Of a DNA stretch of 64,000 bases, positions 45,179 through 54,087 are shown one piece after another. Every line of letters begins with the position of its first letter. Positions within the stretch are counted from its first letter, which is position 1. The notes below the pieces were generated by a model, which worked only from the letters and a program-made list of their open reading frames with translations, was not told the DNA's origin and did no database searches. The position numbers and the translations under genes were made by a program. The stretch is from Planctomycetota bacterium (GTDB lineage: Bacteria > Planctomycetota > Phycisphaerae > Phycisphaerales > SM1A02). The stretch lies in NCBI GenBank assembly GCA_003671025.1, contig QWPW01000008.1, positions 1 through 64,000 on the forward strand, in the 5' to 3' direction.

Positions 45179-45934
45179 TCAAGCGCTTCCTCGTTGATTG
45201 CCGCCAGCACGGTCGCTCTCGAGCGCGCCGTCGGCGAGACGAACAACGCGTTGGCAGCGCTGCGCGATCCGATCATCGTGCGTGACCATGATCAGCGTGA
45301 GTCCCTGCGCGTGCAGCTCTTCAAACGTCTCCAAGATCTGTCGGCCAGTAGTTGAGTCGAGGTTGCCCGTTGGCTCGTCGGCGAGCAACACGGCAGGTCG
45401 ACCAACAAGGGCACGCGCGATCGCGGCTCGTTGTTGTTGACCGCCGGAAAGTTCGCGCGGTCGATGGCTCATGCGATCCTCGAGGCCCACGAGGCGCAAA
45501 CTCTCGATCGCCCGCTCGCGCCGCACCGCACGAGAAAACCCTTGATAAAGCAGGGGAACTTCGGCGTTTTCGAGAATCGAGAGTTCGGAGATAAGGTTGA
45601 ACGCTTGAAACACGAAGCCGATCTTTTGTCCACGCACGCGTGAGAGCGCGTCGTCATCGAGCAACTCGGTTGCGTCGCCGTCGAGTTCGTAGCGACCCGA
45701 TGTTGGTCGATCAAGGCAACCGAGCAGATTCATCAGCGTGCTCTTACCCGAGCCCGACGCACCCATGATCGCGATGTATTCGCCGCGCGGAATCACGAGA
45801 TCGAGTCCGCGCAATGCATCGACAAGCACCGAGCCATCGGGCTTGAAATACGTCTTGCGCACTGCGACAAGCTTCGCGGCAGCAGGCGCGGAACCTCCAT
45901 GCGTGCGAGGAACTGAAGTGGTCGCCGTGTTCAC
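45179..45934 (-). CDS. ABC transporter ATPase, MacB/LolD-like
   Basis: A 251-residue ATPase of the FtsX-associated (MacB/LolD) class. It has Walker A GASGSGKSTLMN near residue 58, the Q-loop in GFVFQAFNLISEL, the signature LSGGQQQRAAIARAL near 162, Walker B LLADEPTGNLD near 185, and the switch His in MVTHD. Such ATPases usually pair with an FtsX-like permease gene; none is adjacent here, and the nearest (58511) has its own ATPase. GTG 45934 is preceded exactly six bases upstream by TACACT. The gene is divergent from trpE and heads the operon with ruvC. Confidence 0.9.
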   Translation of the reverse strand: MNTATTSVPRTHGGSAPAAAKLVAVRKTYFKPDGSVLVDALRGLDLVIPRGEYIAIMGASGSGKSTLMNLLGCLDRPTSGRYELDGDATELLDDDALSRVRGQKIGFVFQAFNLISELSILENAEVPLLYQGFSRAVRRERAIESLRLVGLEDRMSHRPRELSGGQQQRAAIARALVGRPAVLLADEPTGNLDSTTGRQILETFEELHAQGLTLIMVTHDDRIAQRCQRVVRLADGALESDRAGGNQRGSA

Positions 45935-45940
45935 CCTTCA

Positions 45941-45946
45941 AGTGTA
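45941..45946 (-). promoter_or_regulatory. -10-like TACACT, 6 bases before GTG start
   Basis: Reverse-strand TACACT, six bases (TGAAGG), then the GTG of the ABC ATPase gene. It is half of a divergent pair with the trpE promoter 22 bases away. Confidence 0.55.
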
Positions 45947-45967
45947 AAGAGTCGCACAGCGATCGGC

Positions 45968-45973
45968 TACGCT
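45968..45973 (+). promoter_or_regulatory. -10-like TACGCT, 7 bases before trpE GTG
   Basis: TACGCT, seven bases (AGGGCCC), then the GTG of trpE. A leaderless trpE transcript would rule out a trp attenuator or leader peptide. Confidence 0.5.
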
Positions 45974-45980
45974 AGGGCCC

Positions 45981-47591
45981 GTGCATGATTTGAAGGACTC
46001 ATTTGAGCGGCAGTGTCGCGAAGGCGACCTGGTCATTCTCTCCCGACGATTGATGAGCGATCAGCTCACGCCTGTGCTCGCGTATCGGCGCCTCGTGCTT
46101 CCCGATCAACGCACCGCGCCGAGTTTTCTCTTTGAATCCGTGGAAAACGGCGCCAATGTCGGGCGTCATTCGATTCTCGGGGCTCGTCCGGCGCTCGAAC
46201 TCTCCGCGCACGGCTACACAACTTCAATTGTCGATCGCGTTGCGCACACGCGCCGCACGTTTGAGTCGCGCGATCCACTCGCTGAGTTGCGCGCGCTCGC
46301 GGCGCCTTTCCGTCCCGCGTCCGCGCAAGCACTTGCACCGCTCAAGTTGCCAGCGGCGTTCGTCGGTGGCTTCGTGGGTTTCGCGAGTTTCGACAGCGTG
46401 CGCTATCTCGAACCGAGCAAGTTGCCGTTTGAAAACGCGCCGCGCGATGATCGGGCGATTCCTGATTTGCACTTTGGGTTGTATCGCGATGTGGTGGTGT
46501 TCGATCATGTCGCGAAGACGATGCACGCGATTGTCTCTGCGCGCATGAGTGAATTTTCATCGAGCGAACAAGGCTTTTGCGCGTTGGTCGAGCGACTCGA
46601 TGCGCTCGAATCGCAACTGGCCGCGAACGGTCCGCCGCTCGCGCACGGAACCATCGACATCGATTTGTCACGTCGTCCCGCGACGCCGACGAGCAACCTC
46701 ACGCAACTCGAGTTTGAGCAATTGGTGTTGCGCGCACAAGAATACATTCGCGCGGGCGATGCATTTCAAATCGTGCTCTCGCAGCGACTCGAACGCAAGA
46801 CGATGTGTGATCCCTTCGATCTCTATCGCGCATTGCGGGTGGTCAATCCCAGTCCCTATCAAATCTATCTCCAAGGCGAAGGCGCGATTCTGGTCGCGTC
46901 GAGTCCGGAGATTCTCTGTCGCGTGCACGATGGTGTCGTCACCAATCGACCGCTCGCGGGAACGCGGCCGCGCGGCGCGTCGAGTGAACTTGATCTCGCG
47001 CTCGAGCGTGAGTTGCTCGCCGATGAAAAGGAACGCGCAGAGCACGTGATGTTGGTGGACCTCGGTCGCAACGATCTCGGCCGCGTGTGCGCCAGCGGTT
47101 CGATCAACATCGAGCGCTGCATGGAAGTCGAGCGCTACAGCCACGTCATGCACATCTCTTCGACAGTGACGGGACGATTGCGTCCGGAGTGCGACGCATT
47201 CGATGCGTTGCGCGCGACGCTCCCGGTGGGCACGGTGTCGGGCGCTCCGAAAGTGCGGGCAATTCAAGTGATCGACGAACTCGAACCTACGCGACGCGGG
47301 CCGTATTCCGGTGGCATCGGCGCGATTGGGTACTCGGGTGATATGGACATCGCGTTGGCGTTGCGCACGATGGTGATTCCGATTGCGCGCGATGCCGACG
47401 CGCCGTCATCGCTGGCGATTTCTGCGTCACACACCGCGACGAGTTGCGCGCCGTGGACGGTGCATCTTCAAGCGGGTGCAGGCGTCGTGCTCGACAGCAA
47501 TCCCACTGCGGAATGGCAGGAAACGCTGCATAAAGCGAGCGCACTCGGTCGCGCGATTGATCTGGCCGAGTCGGCGTTCTTGCGCGCGTGA
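45981..47591 (+). CDS. trpE: Anthranilate synthase component I
   Basis: A 536-residue enzyme that makes anthranilate from chorismate and ammonia in tryptophan synthesis. The N-terminal allosteric region has FLFESVENG (compare LLES) near residue 48. The catalytic domain contains PSPYQIYLQGEGAILVASSPE near 290, GTRPRG near 327, the DLGRNDLGRVC block near 360, and SGAPKVRAIQVIDELEP near 415. It could in principle be PabB or an isochorismate enzyme, but the overall pattern fits TrpE. The glutamine-amidotransferase partner is not adjacent. trpB lies at the far end of the window, so the trp genes are scattered. Confidence 0.93.
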   Translation: MHDLKDSFERQCREGDLVILSRRLMSDQLTPVLAYRRLVLPDQRTAPSFLFESVENGANVGRHSILGARPALELSAHGYTTSIVDRVAHTRRTFESRDPLAELRALAAPFRPASAQALAPLKLPAAFVGGFVGFASFDSVRYLEPSKLPFENAPRDDRAIPDLHFGLYRDVVVFDHVAKTMHAIVSARMSEFSSSEQGFCALVERLDALESQLAANGPPLAHGTIDIDLSRRPATPTSNLTQLEFEQLVLRAQEYIRAGDAFQIVLSQRLERKTMCDPFDLYRALRVVNPSPYQIYLQGEGAILVASSPEILCRVHDGVVTNRPLAGTRPRGASSELDLALERELLADEKERAEHVMLVDLGRNDLGRVCASGSINIERCMEVERYSHVMHISSTVTGRLRPECDAFDALRATLPVGTVSGAPKVRAIQVIDELEPTRRGPYSGGIGAIGYSGDMDIALALRTMVIPIARDADAPSSLAISASHTATSCAPWTVHLQAGAGVVLDSNPTAEWQETLHKASALGRAIDLAESAFLRA

Positions 47592-47610
47592 AGCACGTCG
47601 TAGTCGATCA

Positions 47611-48609
47611 CTAGGACAACGGAATCGGCGCGTCGTCCTCGTCATCGCTCGTGCGCGGTGGTGGGCGTAAGCGCGAGGGCGGGACATACGCATCACCAAC
47701 CGTGCCCACAGGTTTGTTGGTGAAATCGTGCTGTCGCAGCGCCTCCGATTCGAACACACACTCGGCGACGTACATGGCATGTCCACGCGCGCCCAGCGCG
47801 ATCGCGCCAAAGAGCAACGCGGCGCTGCCGAGCAGCAGAACTCCCAGCACAGAAAAAATCGTCTCGAACCCGGTGAACAAGACTGTCCCTGCGCTCAACA
47901 GTCCGCTGTTGGTGGACACGAGTGCTGCCGCGCCACTCAACGCCAACACAATCGCCAATGTCGTTCCTTGACGCAAGCGCTCCACGCTTCGAGTGTGAGG
48001 CGAATCCGCATCGACCAGAAGGTCGGCCATGTGCGCACCCAATTGCAATTGCACATTCATCGCGCGTGCCGCGACCATCCACCACAACACGAGCACCACG
48101 TAGTACACGAAGGTTGATCCTTCGGGCAGCAGGCCGAAGGTCCACAACGCGGCGATCCCACTGATCGCGCCAGCGAAGGCGAGTTCGATCAATTGCATTC
48201 GTCGCGCGCTGGCAATGAGTGGCGCAAGCGGCTCTGCAAATTCATCAGGAAGCAAGTCAAACGCTCGCATCGACATCAGGCGAAACGCAGGCGCAAAGCC
48301 TAAACACACTGCGAGCACCACGCCCCAAGGGATGAGGCAGGGCAGCGGCGTGAGCAGCAATACCGGCGCGAGAACAGCGTTGCCCAATCCGTGCCACATC
48401 AGGTAAATCTCGTCGCGCACCATCACGCGCCGCGGTCGCTCCATCAGCGTGCGCACTGGCTTTGGAACGGTGGTGCCGCATTCGGGGCAGCGCGCACCGC
48501 TTCGCATTCCGCGGAGGTCGTAGCCGCAACTTGCACAAGGGCGCGGCCCGTCATTCAGCTTGGAAACTTTGTCAGCCTCAGCGGGGTTGTCTTGCGGAGG
48601 TTTGGGCAC
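47611..48609 (-). CDS. Zinc-ribbon multi-helix membrane protein, unknown function
   Basis: A 332-residue protein. An N-terminal zinc ribbon (CASCGYDLRG...CPECG, residues about 24-45) is followed by about five or six hydrophobic helices (near 75-100, 140-160, 163-185, 218-238, 245-275). The ribbon form CxxCGYDLRG is common on planctomycete membrane proteins of unknown role. The C-terminal 40 residues are Pro/Arg/Asp-rich and cytoplasmic-looking. The start is GTG 48609. It converges on trpE with a 19-base gap and no visible terminator. I cannot name a function. Confidence 0.7.
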   Translation of the reverse strand: MPKPPQDNPAEADKVSKLNDGPRPCASCGYDLRGMRSGARCPECGTTVPKPVRTLMERPRRVMVRDEIYLMWHGLGNAVLAPVLLLTPLPCLIPWGVVLAVCLGFAPAFRLMSMRAFDLLPDEFAEPLAPLIASARRMQLIELAFAGAISGIAALWTFGLLPEGSTFVYYVVLVLWWMVAARAMNVQLQLGAHMADLLVDADSPHTRSVERLRQGTTLAIVLALSGAAALVSTNSGLLSAGTVLFTGFETIFSVLGVLLLGSAALLFGAIALGARGHAMYVAECVFESEALRQHDFTNKPVGTVGDAYVPPSRLRPPPRTSDDEDDAPIPLS

Positions 48610-48792
48610 AAGAGTTTTTCGCTAGAGCAGCGCACTTCGCAGAACCGAGGCCGATAGAAACGGTACAGGAATCGGACTGATCGGTCATCTTTCCAAGAGA
48701 CTTTCAATCTGCTCGTCGATCACGCCGACGAAACACTACACGCGCGGTTCCCGATCCGATATTTTTTGAGGTTCCGCGCGCCCTTCACGCCG

Positions 48793-48840
48793 ACACTGTC
48801 TAGACACTGTCAAGACACTGTCAAGACACTGTCTAGACAC
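48793..48840 (+). repeat. 11-bp tandem array (ACACTGTCWAG x4)
   Basis: Four 11-bp units ACACTGTCTAG, ACACTGTCAAG, ACACTGTCAAG, ACACTGTCTAG are followed by a partial ACACGGT. The TCTAGA junctions are palindromic. The array lies in the 351-base gap 48610-48960, which otherwise shows no gene. Confidence 0.93.
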
Positions 48841-48960
48841 GGTGCCCACGCAATAAGCAACAGGCAGTAAGCCACGCCCATTTGTAAGTCATACCCTTAG
48901 AGCGAAGCCACCAGTTTGGGTCACGACGCATCGCGCGTCAGTTTCGCGGAGTCCAAATCA

Positions 48961-51375
48961 ATGCCGTCTCATCAGCACCGCACATTCCGTTCGATTCTTG
49001 TTCCACGACGAGTTTCCATTTTCGGCCCAACGACACTTCTTTCCGTTGGGCTTTTTTGTGCCCCATCGTTGACTGCATACGCGGTGATCGATGCGGGAGG
49101 GACGACCAACTCGATCAACGACACCGATGTCGCGCGTTGGTCCGATGGCATTTGGAACGCGGCGAAGAGCGGTGATCTCGAAGCAGTCGAAGCGGCGCTC
49201 AAAGCGGTTCCCGACTCGACCAATGTCGCGGAGTCCACTCGGTTGCGCGACTTCATCGCAAGCCGCGCGCAGCATGTCGATGAAGGCACCAAGACGCGCG
49301 ACGCCGATCGCACCACTGCGCTTGAGGAGTTGAACACCGCGGTCACCAAAGTGGAAATCACCAAGGCGCTCACAGCAGCGGTGAAGTTGCAAACGCTTTC
49401 GGATGATTGGGCCGCCGCACTGGCGTTGCCCGAAATCAAAGATCTCATCACCAAGAGCGAAGCCGCGGAAATCGTGGCTGCACAGAACGGTGACTGGTTG
49501 GTGTCGCAAGAAATTCTCTATCGCTTGCGCACGCTGCACGATGAATCGGGCGACGCCGCAACGTTTCGTCGCTACGACGCGATGCTCGATGAAGTGAACA
49601 AGCGCATCACGCTGTTGGCGCAGTACGCGCCGCGCGAACTGTGGCGCTTGCGCAAGGCATACGCGGACAAGATGGAGCTCACCAGAGTTGATCTGGGCGA
49701 CGATGCTTCGGGCAAGGTTGATCCCGGGAAAGATGACGCCCGCAAGCCGTTTCCTGAATTCAACGAAGCCTTCGCTGACGATTGGAAAGAAGCACTCGAT
49801 GGCGTGACCAAGGGCATGCTCACCAGCGCGCTCAACACTGCCGCCAACGACCACATTTCTTCTGGCGGTTGGGAGCCATTGGTGAAGGGCGGACTTGACG
49901 CTGTGCGGGTCATGGCCACCACCGAGGCGCTCAAAGAGAACTTCGCGGGTCTAGGCGAAGCGGATAAAAACCAAGTGCTGCTCGACGCCATCACCCGCAA
50001 CATGGAAGGTCTTGCGCGCATGAACCGTGAGGCGGTCGGTCGGCCGCAATACAACGCGGCGCTGCGCGATTTGCTCGAAGCCAACAAGAAGGGCCCGCAG
50101 CTTCCCGACACCGCGATTTACCGCGAATTCGGCGACGGCGCGCTGGAAGAACTTTCCAAGCGCTTCGAAGATGAGTACTCGGCAATCATTTGGCCTGACC
50201 AGCTACGCCGCTTTGAGCAGATGGTCAAAGGCAACTTCGTCGGCGTGGGAATTCTCATTCGTCACGATGATCGTCGCGACATCCAAATCATCAATCCGCT
50301 CGAAGGAAGTCCTGCTTCGCGCTCGGGCGTGAAGAGCGAAGATCGCATCGTTGCCGTCAACGGCGTCTCCACGGTGGGATGGACGCTCAACAAGGCAGTC
50401 GATTCGATCACGGGTCCCGCGGGCCAAGATGTGAAACTCACCATCAAGCGCGAAGGCGCTGCGGATCCGCTCGACCTCTCGCTCACGCGTGAAGAGATCA
50501 AGATTCGTTCCGTCAACGGTTGGTGGAAAAAAGGTCTCGATGAACGAGGCTCGCCGCTGTGGAATTGGTTCGTCGATAGCGACTCAGGCATCGGCTATGT
50601 GCGCTTGACCAGTTTCAACGATGAGAGCTTCGTAGACTTTCTCTCCGCGATCAAAGAGATGCGCGCGGAGCGCACGCTCAACGGAGTCATCCTCGACTTG
50701 CGTCACAATCCTGGTGGCTTGCTCAAGAGCAGCGTCGAGTTCTCCAACGCGTTCATCGAACAAGGCAAACTCGTTGGTGGTCAAGACAAGAACGGTGCGC
50801 CGGTGTGGCAGATGATGGCGGAGCGCCAGCGCGCGATGCTTAAGGATTTGCCCGTCGTGGTGCTGATCAATCAAGGATCCGCAAGCGCGAGCGAAATTGT
50901 TTCCGGTGCGCTCAAGGCGCATGACCGAGCGGTGGTCGTGGGCGAGCGCAGCTTCGGCAAGGGTTCGGTGCAGACCGTGCATCCTTGCGGCGATCAGCAA
51001 TCCGATGCGCAACTCAAACTGACCACGCAGTACTACGTGCTTCCTCCAGGCCCTGGCGAGACTGAGCCGCGCCTCGTGCACAAGCGTCCTGGTTCGTCCG
51101 ACTGGGGCGTCAATCCTGATCTCATTGTGAAGATGACGCCCGATCAAATCGAGCAGTCAGTGATCTTGCGCCAGAACGCCGACGTGATCGAAGAGTGGAA
51201 AGATGAAGCGCAGCGCAAGCCGCGTCCCGAAGTCCGCGACTTGCTCACCAAGGGCATCGACCCGCAACTTGAATTGGCGCTGCTGATTCTTGAAGCGAAA
51301 GCACTCAAGCAAGTTGACGCGGCCGCGCAGGCGCATGCGAGTGAGACGTCTCCGGCCACGCCCAAAGGTGGCTGA
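48961..51375 (+). CDS. S41 carboxy-terminal processing peptidase
   Basis: An 804-residue exported serine protease of the CtpA/Prc family. A signal peptide runs to about residue 41 (VGLFCAPSLTAYA). A helical region of about 380 residues precedes a PDZ domain at about 418-515 (VGVGILIRHDD-like start, GSPASRSGVKSEDRIVAVNG). The S41 core follows: LDLRHNPGGLL near 578, the nucleophile in NQGSASASEIVSGAL near 641, and the Lys of the Ser-Lys dyad in ERSFGKGSVQTV near 667. It probably trims envelope proteins. The N-terminal extension is longer than in CtpA. ATG 48961 fits the signal peptide; the stop lies in an 11-bp repeat, followed by a terminator. Confidence 0.9.
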   Translation: MPSHQHRTFRSILVPRRVSIFGPTTLLSVGLFCAPSLTAYAVIDAGGTTNSINDTDVARWSDGIWNAAKSGDLEAVEAALKAVPDSTNVAESTRLRDFIASRAQHVDEGTKTRDADRTTALEELNTAVTKVEITKALTAAVKLQTLSDDWAAALALPEIKDLITKSEAAEIVAAQNGDWLVSQEILYRLRTLHDESGDAATFRRYDAMLDEVNKRITLLAQYAPRELWRLRKAYADKMELTRVDLGDDASGKVDPGKDDARKPFPEFNEAFADDWKEALDGVTKGMLTSALNTAANDHISSGGWEPLVKGGLDAVRVMATTEALKENFAGLGEADKNQVLLDAITRNMEGLARMNREAVGRPQYNAALRDLLEANKKGPQLPDTAIYREFGDGALEELSKRFEDEYSAIIWPDQLRRFEQMVKGNFVGVGILIRHDDRRDIQIINPLEGSPASRSGVKSEDRIVAVNGVSTVGWTLNKAVDSITGPAGQDVKLTIKREGAADPLDLSLTREEIKIRSVNGWWKKGLDERGSPLWNWFVDSDSGIGYVRLTSFNDESFVDFLSAIKEMRAERTLNGVILDLRHNPGGLLKSSVEFSNAFIEQGKLVGGQDKNGAPVWQMMAERQRAMLKDLPVVVLINQGSASASEIVSGALKAHDRAVVVGERSFGKGSVQTVHPCGDQQSDAQLKLTTQYYVLPPGPGETEPRLVHKRPGSSDWGVNPDLIVKMTPDQIEQSVILRQNADVIEEWKDEAQRKPRPEVRDLLTKGIDPQLELALLILEAKALKQVDAAAQAHASETSPATPKGG
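49025..49057 (+). terminator. Terminator-like hairpin inside the signal-peptide coding region
   Basis: GCCCAACG (49025-49032) pairs perfectly with CGTTGGGC (49044-49051), loop of 11 bases, followed directly by TTTTTT. It lies 64 bases after the start codon of the S41 protease gene. It reads as an intrinsic terminator or attenuator within the frame. Confidence 0.6.
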
Positions 51376-51410
51376 TGGGTGGCTGATGGGCAGCTGACGG
51401 ATGGCTGAGG
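51367..51410 (+). repeat. 11-bp tandem array (GGTGGCTGATG x4) at a stop codon
   Basis: GGTGGCTGATG twice, then GGCAGCTGACG and GATGGCTGAGG. The first unit contains the last codons and TGA stop of the S41 protease gene. This is the third unrelated array with an 11-bp unit in the window. Confidence 0.85.
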
Positions 51411-51490
51411 CATGCAGTGGTTGACTGAGAAGTGGCGAATGCGTGCGCAACAGTTGCGACGCGTAGACCTCGCAACAACACATTCACTTC

Positions 51491-51525
51491 AACGACGAGC
51501 GTAAGTGCGCTCGTCGTTGCTTTTT
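51491..51525 (+). terminator. Intrinsic terminator after the S41 protease gene
   Basis: AACGACGAGCG and CGCTCGTCGTT form an 11-bp stem with loop TAAGTG, followed by GCTTTTT. Confidence 0.9.
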
Positions 51526-51585
51526 CGACGTCGGATGAGGACGCTTCAGAGCGCGCGACGGTTGCGAAGCGCACGGCGTTTCGGG

Positions 51586-51591
51586 TAGAGT
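51586..51591 (+). promoter_or_regulatory. Possible -10 TAGAGT for the pyruvate dehydrogenase operon
   Basis: GGGTAGAGT, as also found at 1742-1749 before the MoxR cluster. It would give a leader of about 160 bases before the E1 alpha start. The gap 51526-51756 holds no other feature that I can see. Confidence 0.3.
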
Positions 51592-51756
51592 TGCCCGACT
51601 TGGCGCCCGTTCGTATGGGCGTCTTTCGTTCGATTGGATTCACGGCGTATTTTTACGACAGCGGCGGGCGACGTGTGCTTTCGGCCATGCAAGCCGCTCG
51701 CTTCGTCGGTTCAGACTCGCGACGCCGTCGCTTCAGACTTTTGCATGCGAACCCCA

Positions 51757-52908
51757 ATGATGGCTACGACTACACCCAGCGGCAGCGGCGCAAACTCAAC
51801 GCACGGCGCGGCACGCAAACTACCCGCGCTCCCGAGCACCACTCTCACCAAATGGCTGCGCGAAATGCACCTCATTCGTGAGTTTGAAGTGCGCTGCATG
51901 CAGAGTTACCAAGAGAAGAAAATCGGCGGCTTCTGCCACGTCTACATCGGGCAAGAAGCCGTTGCTGTGGGCTGCACTGCCGCGGTGAATCTGGAAGATC
52001 CCATCATCACGGCGTACCGCGATCACGGCCATGCGCTGGCGCGGGGCATGAGTTCGCGCGCGTGTATGGCGGAGATGTACGGCAAGGTCGGCGGTTGCGC
52101 CAAGGGCAAAGGCGGATCGATGCACATGTTCGATCGCCCGCACAATTTGTACGGCGGACACGGCATCGTCGGCGCGCAAACTCCGCTCGGTGCGGGCATC
52201 GCCTTCGCGACCAAGTACGAAGATGAAGTCATGAACGCGGGACGCAATCGTCGCGTGACGTTGTGCTTCCTCGGCGACGGCGCGGTCAATCAAGGCTCGG
52301 TCTACGAGGCCATGAACCTCGCTGGATTGTTTGATATCCCCGTGATCTTCATCGTCGAGAACAACGGGTACTCGATGGGCACCGAGATCAGTCGCGGCAC
52401 CACCATGAGTCACGAGCTCACCATCAAAGGTCGCGCCCATGGACTCAAGGAAGCCACCATCGATGGCATGGACGTGCTCGCGGTCTATCACGACATGCAC
52501 GAGCTTGCGAATTGGTGCCGCGAAAACTCGCGCCCTGCGTTCGTGGACATGAAGTGCTATCGCTACAAGGGTCACTCGATGTCGGATCCGCGCAAGTACC
52601 GCACGCGCGAAGAAGAAGAGCGTCACGAGCTCAACGATGCCATCGGAAAGTTCGAGCGCACGCTGCTCGATCACGCAGTGGTGACCGACGCGTCCATCAA
52701 GGAAATCATGAACTCAACGCGCGAAGAAGTGCGCGATGCGCTGAAGTTCTCCAACGAATCGCCAGAGCCGGACATGAGCGAGTTGTACACCGACGTGTTT
52801 GTCGAACCGTGGGGTCGATTCACCGGCTCGTCGTTGCCTGAATTCATGGGAGGCGCGGCCAACGCTTGTCGCTTCCATGCGACCAACGGGAAAGAAGGCT
52901 TGGTATGA
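51757..52908 (+). CDS. pdhA: Pyruvate dehydrogenase E1, alpha subunit
   Basis: A 383-residue thiamine-diphosphate enzyme subunit that decarboxylates pyruvate. Landmarks: the GGFCHVYIGQEAVAVG block near residue 62, YRDHGHALARG near 92, KGKGGSMHMFD near 118, the thiamine-diphosphate motif GDGAVNQGSVYEAMNLA near 178 with ENNGYSMGT after it, and the phosphorylation-loop-like RYKGHSMSDPRKYRTREEE near 275. The first 30 residues are a Thr/Ser/Gly-rich leader. The start is uncertain among ATG 51745, 51757 and 51760; no ribosome site helps. The stop overlaps the E1 beta start (ATGA). Confidence 0.93.
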   Translation: MMATTTPSGSGANSTHGAARKLPALPSTTLTKWLREMHLIREFEVRCMQSYQEKKIGGFCHVYIGQEAVAVGCTAAVNLEDPIITAYRDHGHALARGMSSRACMAEMYGKVGGCAKGKGGSMHMFDRPHNLYGGHGIVGAQTPLGAGIAFATKYEDEVMNAGRNRRVTLCFLGDGAVNQGSVYEAMNLAGLFDIPVIFIVENNGYSMGTEISRGTTMSHELTIKGRAHGLKEATIDGMDVLAVYHDMHELANWCRENSRPAFVDMKCYRYKGHSMSDPRKYRTREEEERHELNDAIGKFERTLLDHAVVTDASIKEIMNSTREEVRDALKFSNESPEPDMSELYTDVFVEPWGRFTGSSLPEFMGGAANACRFHATNGKEGLV

Positions 52909-53954
52909 GTCGTTCCAATTCTGCTGTTCTTTCCAATCCGCTCTTTCGCGAACCGACATTGATGGGCGGTGTCACGCACGAGATTGAGTTTCGCGATGCA
53001 GTGCGCGATGCGATGAGCGAAGAGATGCGTCGCGACAAGCGCGTGTTCTTGCTCGGCGAAGAAGTCGCGCAATACGACGGCGCGTACAAAGTTTCTAAGG
53101 GCATGCTTGCGGAGTTTGGCGAGCGTCGCATCATCGACACGCCGATTTCCGAGTCCGGCTTTGCAGGCATGGCCATCGGTGCGGCAGCGATGGGATTGCG
53201 TCCCATTGTCGAGTTCATGTCGTGGTCGTTCTCGCTCGTCGCTGCCGATCCGATTCTCAACAACGCGCCCAAGATGCTCTACATGTCGGGCGGACAACTC
53301 GGTTGCCCGATTGTGTTTCGCGGCAACGATGGTGCCGGCGGACAACTTGGTTCGACACATTCGTGGGCGGTGGAAGGCTTGTTCTCCAACGTCCCCGGCG
53401 TCAAGATTGTGATTCCGTCTTGCGCCGCCGACGCCAAGGGTCTGCTCAAGACTGCGATTCGCGACGACGATCCCGTGTTCTTCATGGAGAGCGAGCGATT
53501 GCTCTCGATCAAGGGACACGTTCCTGAAGGCGAGTATCTGATTCCGTTTGGTCACGCGTTGGTGCGTCGTGTGGGAACGCAGTGCACGCTTTGCTCGTGG
53601 GGCCGACCGGTGAACTTCTGCCTCGAAGCCGCGGAAATCTTGGCTAAAGAAGGGATCGACTGCGAGGTCATCGACCTGCGCACGATTCGTCCGCTTGATC
53701 TTCCGACGGTTGTGGCCAGCGTGCGCAAGACCAGTTGCGCGGTGGTGGTCGATCAATCGTGGAGCTTCGCTTCGCCAGGAGCCGAGCTCGCGTCGCAGAT
53801 TCACCGTCACTGCTTTGACGACCTCGACAACTTCGTTCATCGCGTCCATTCCGACGATGTGCCGACGCCCTACTCGAGCAAACTCGAGCAGGAGTACCTC
53901 CCTAATGTGCGCAAGATTTGCGAAGCAGTACGCAGCGCGACCTATCGCGCCTGA
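52905..53954 (+). CDS. pdhB: Pyruvate dehydrogenase E1, beta subunit
   Basis: A 349-residue subunit completing the E1 heterotetramer. Family motifs: EIEFRDAVRDAMSEEMRRD near residue 26, LLGEEVAQYDGAYKVSKGM near 48, the DTPISESGFAGMAIGAAAMG block near 77, HSWAVEGLF near 148, PEGEYLIPFGHALVRR near 205 and IDLRTIRPLD near 260. The start is ATG 52905, sharing bases with the alpha stop, so alpha and beta are made in step. The gap of 133 bases to the E2 gene shows no terminator. Together with E2 the set forms a pyruvate (or related 2-oxoacid) dehydrogenase complex. Confidence 0.95.
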   Translation: MSRSNSAVLSNPLFREPTLMGGVTHEIEFRDAVRDAMSEEMRRDKRVFLLGEEVAQYDGAYKVSKGMLAEFGERRIIDTPISESGFAGMAIGAAAMGLRPIVEFMSWSFSLVAADPILNNAPKMLYMSGGQLGCPIVFRGNDGAGGQLGSTHSWAVEGLFSNVPGVKIVIPSCAADAKGLLKTAIRDDDPVFFMESERLLSIKGHVPEGEYLIPFGHALVRRVGTQCTLCSWGRPVNFCLEAAEILAKEGIDCEVIDLRTIRPLDLPTVVASVRKTSCAVVVDQSWSFASPGAELASQIHRHCFDDLDNFVHRVHSDDVPTPYSSKLEQEYLPNVRKICEAVRSATYRA

Positions 53955-54087
53955 GTGACTGCGCTTTGGTTTTACTTGTGCGTGAAGTGATTTCTGCATC
54001 GCACGATTGCAGACACAGTTCATCTCCTCACGCTCTTGCGTCTTTCGATATCTCCGCCCGCTCATCCGCCACTCACGCGACTCACCA

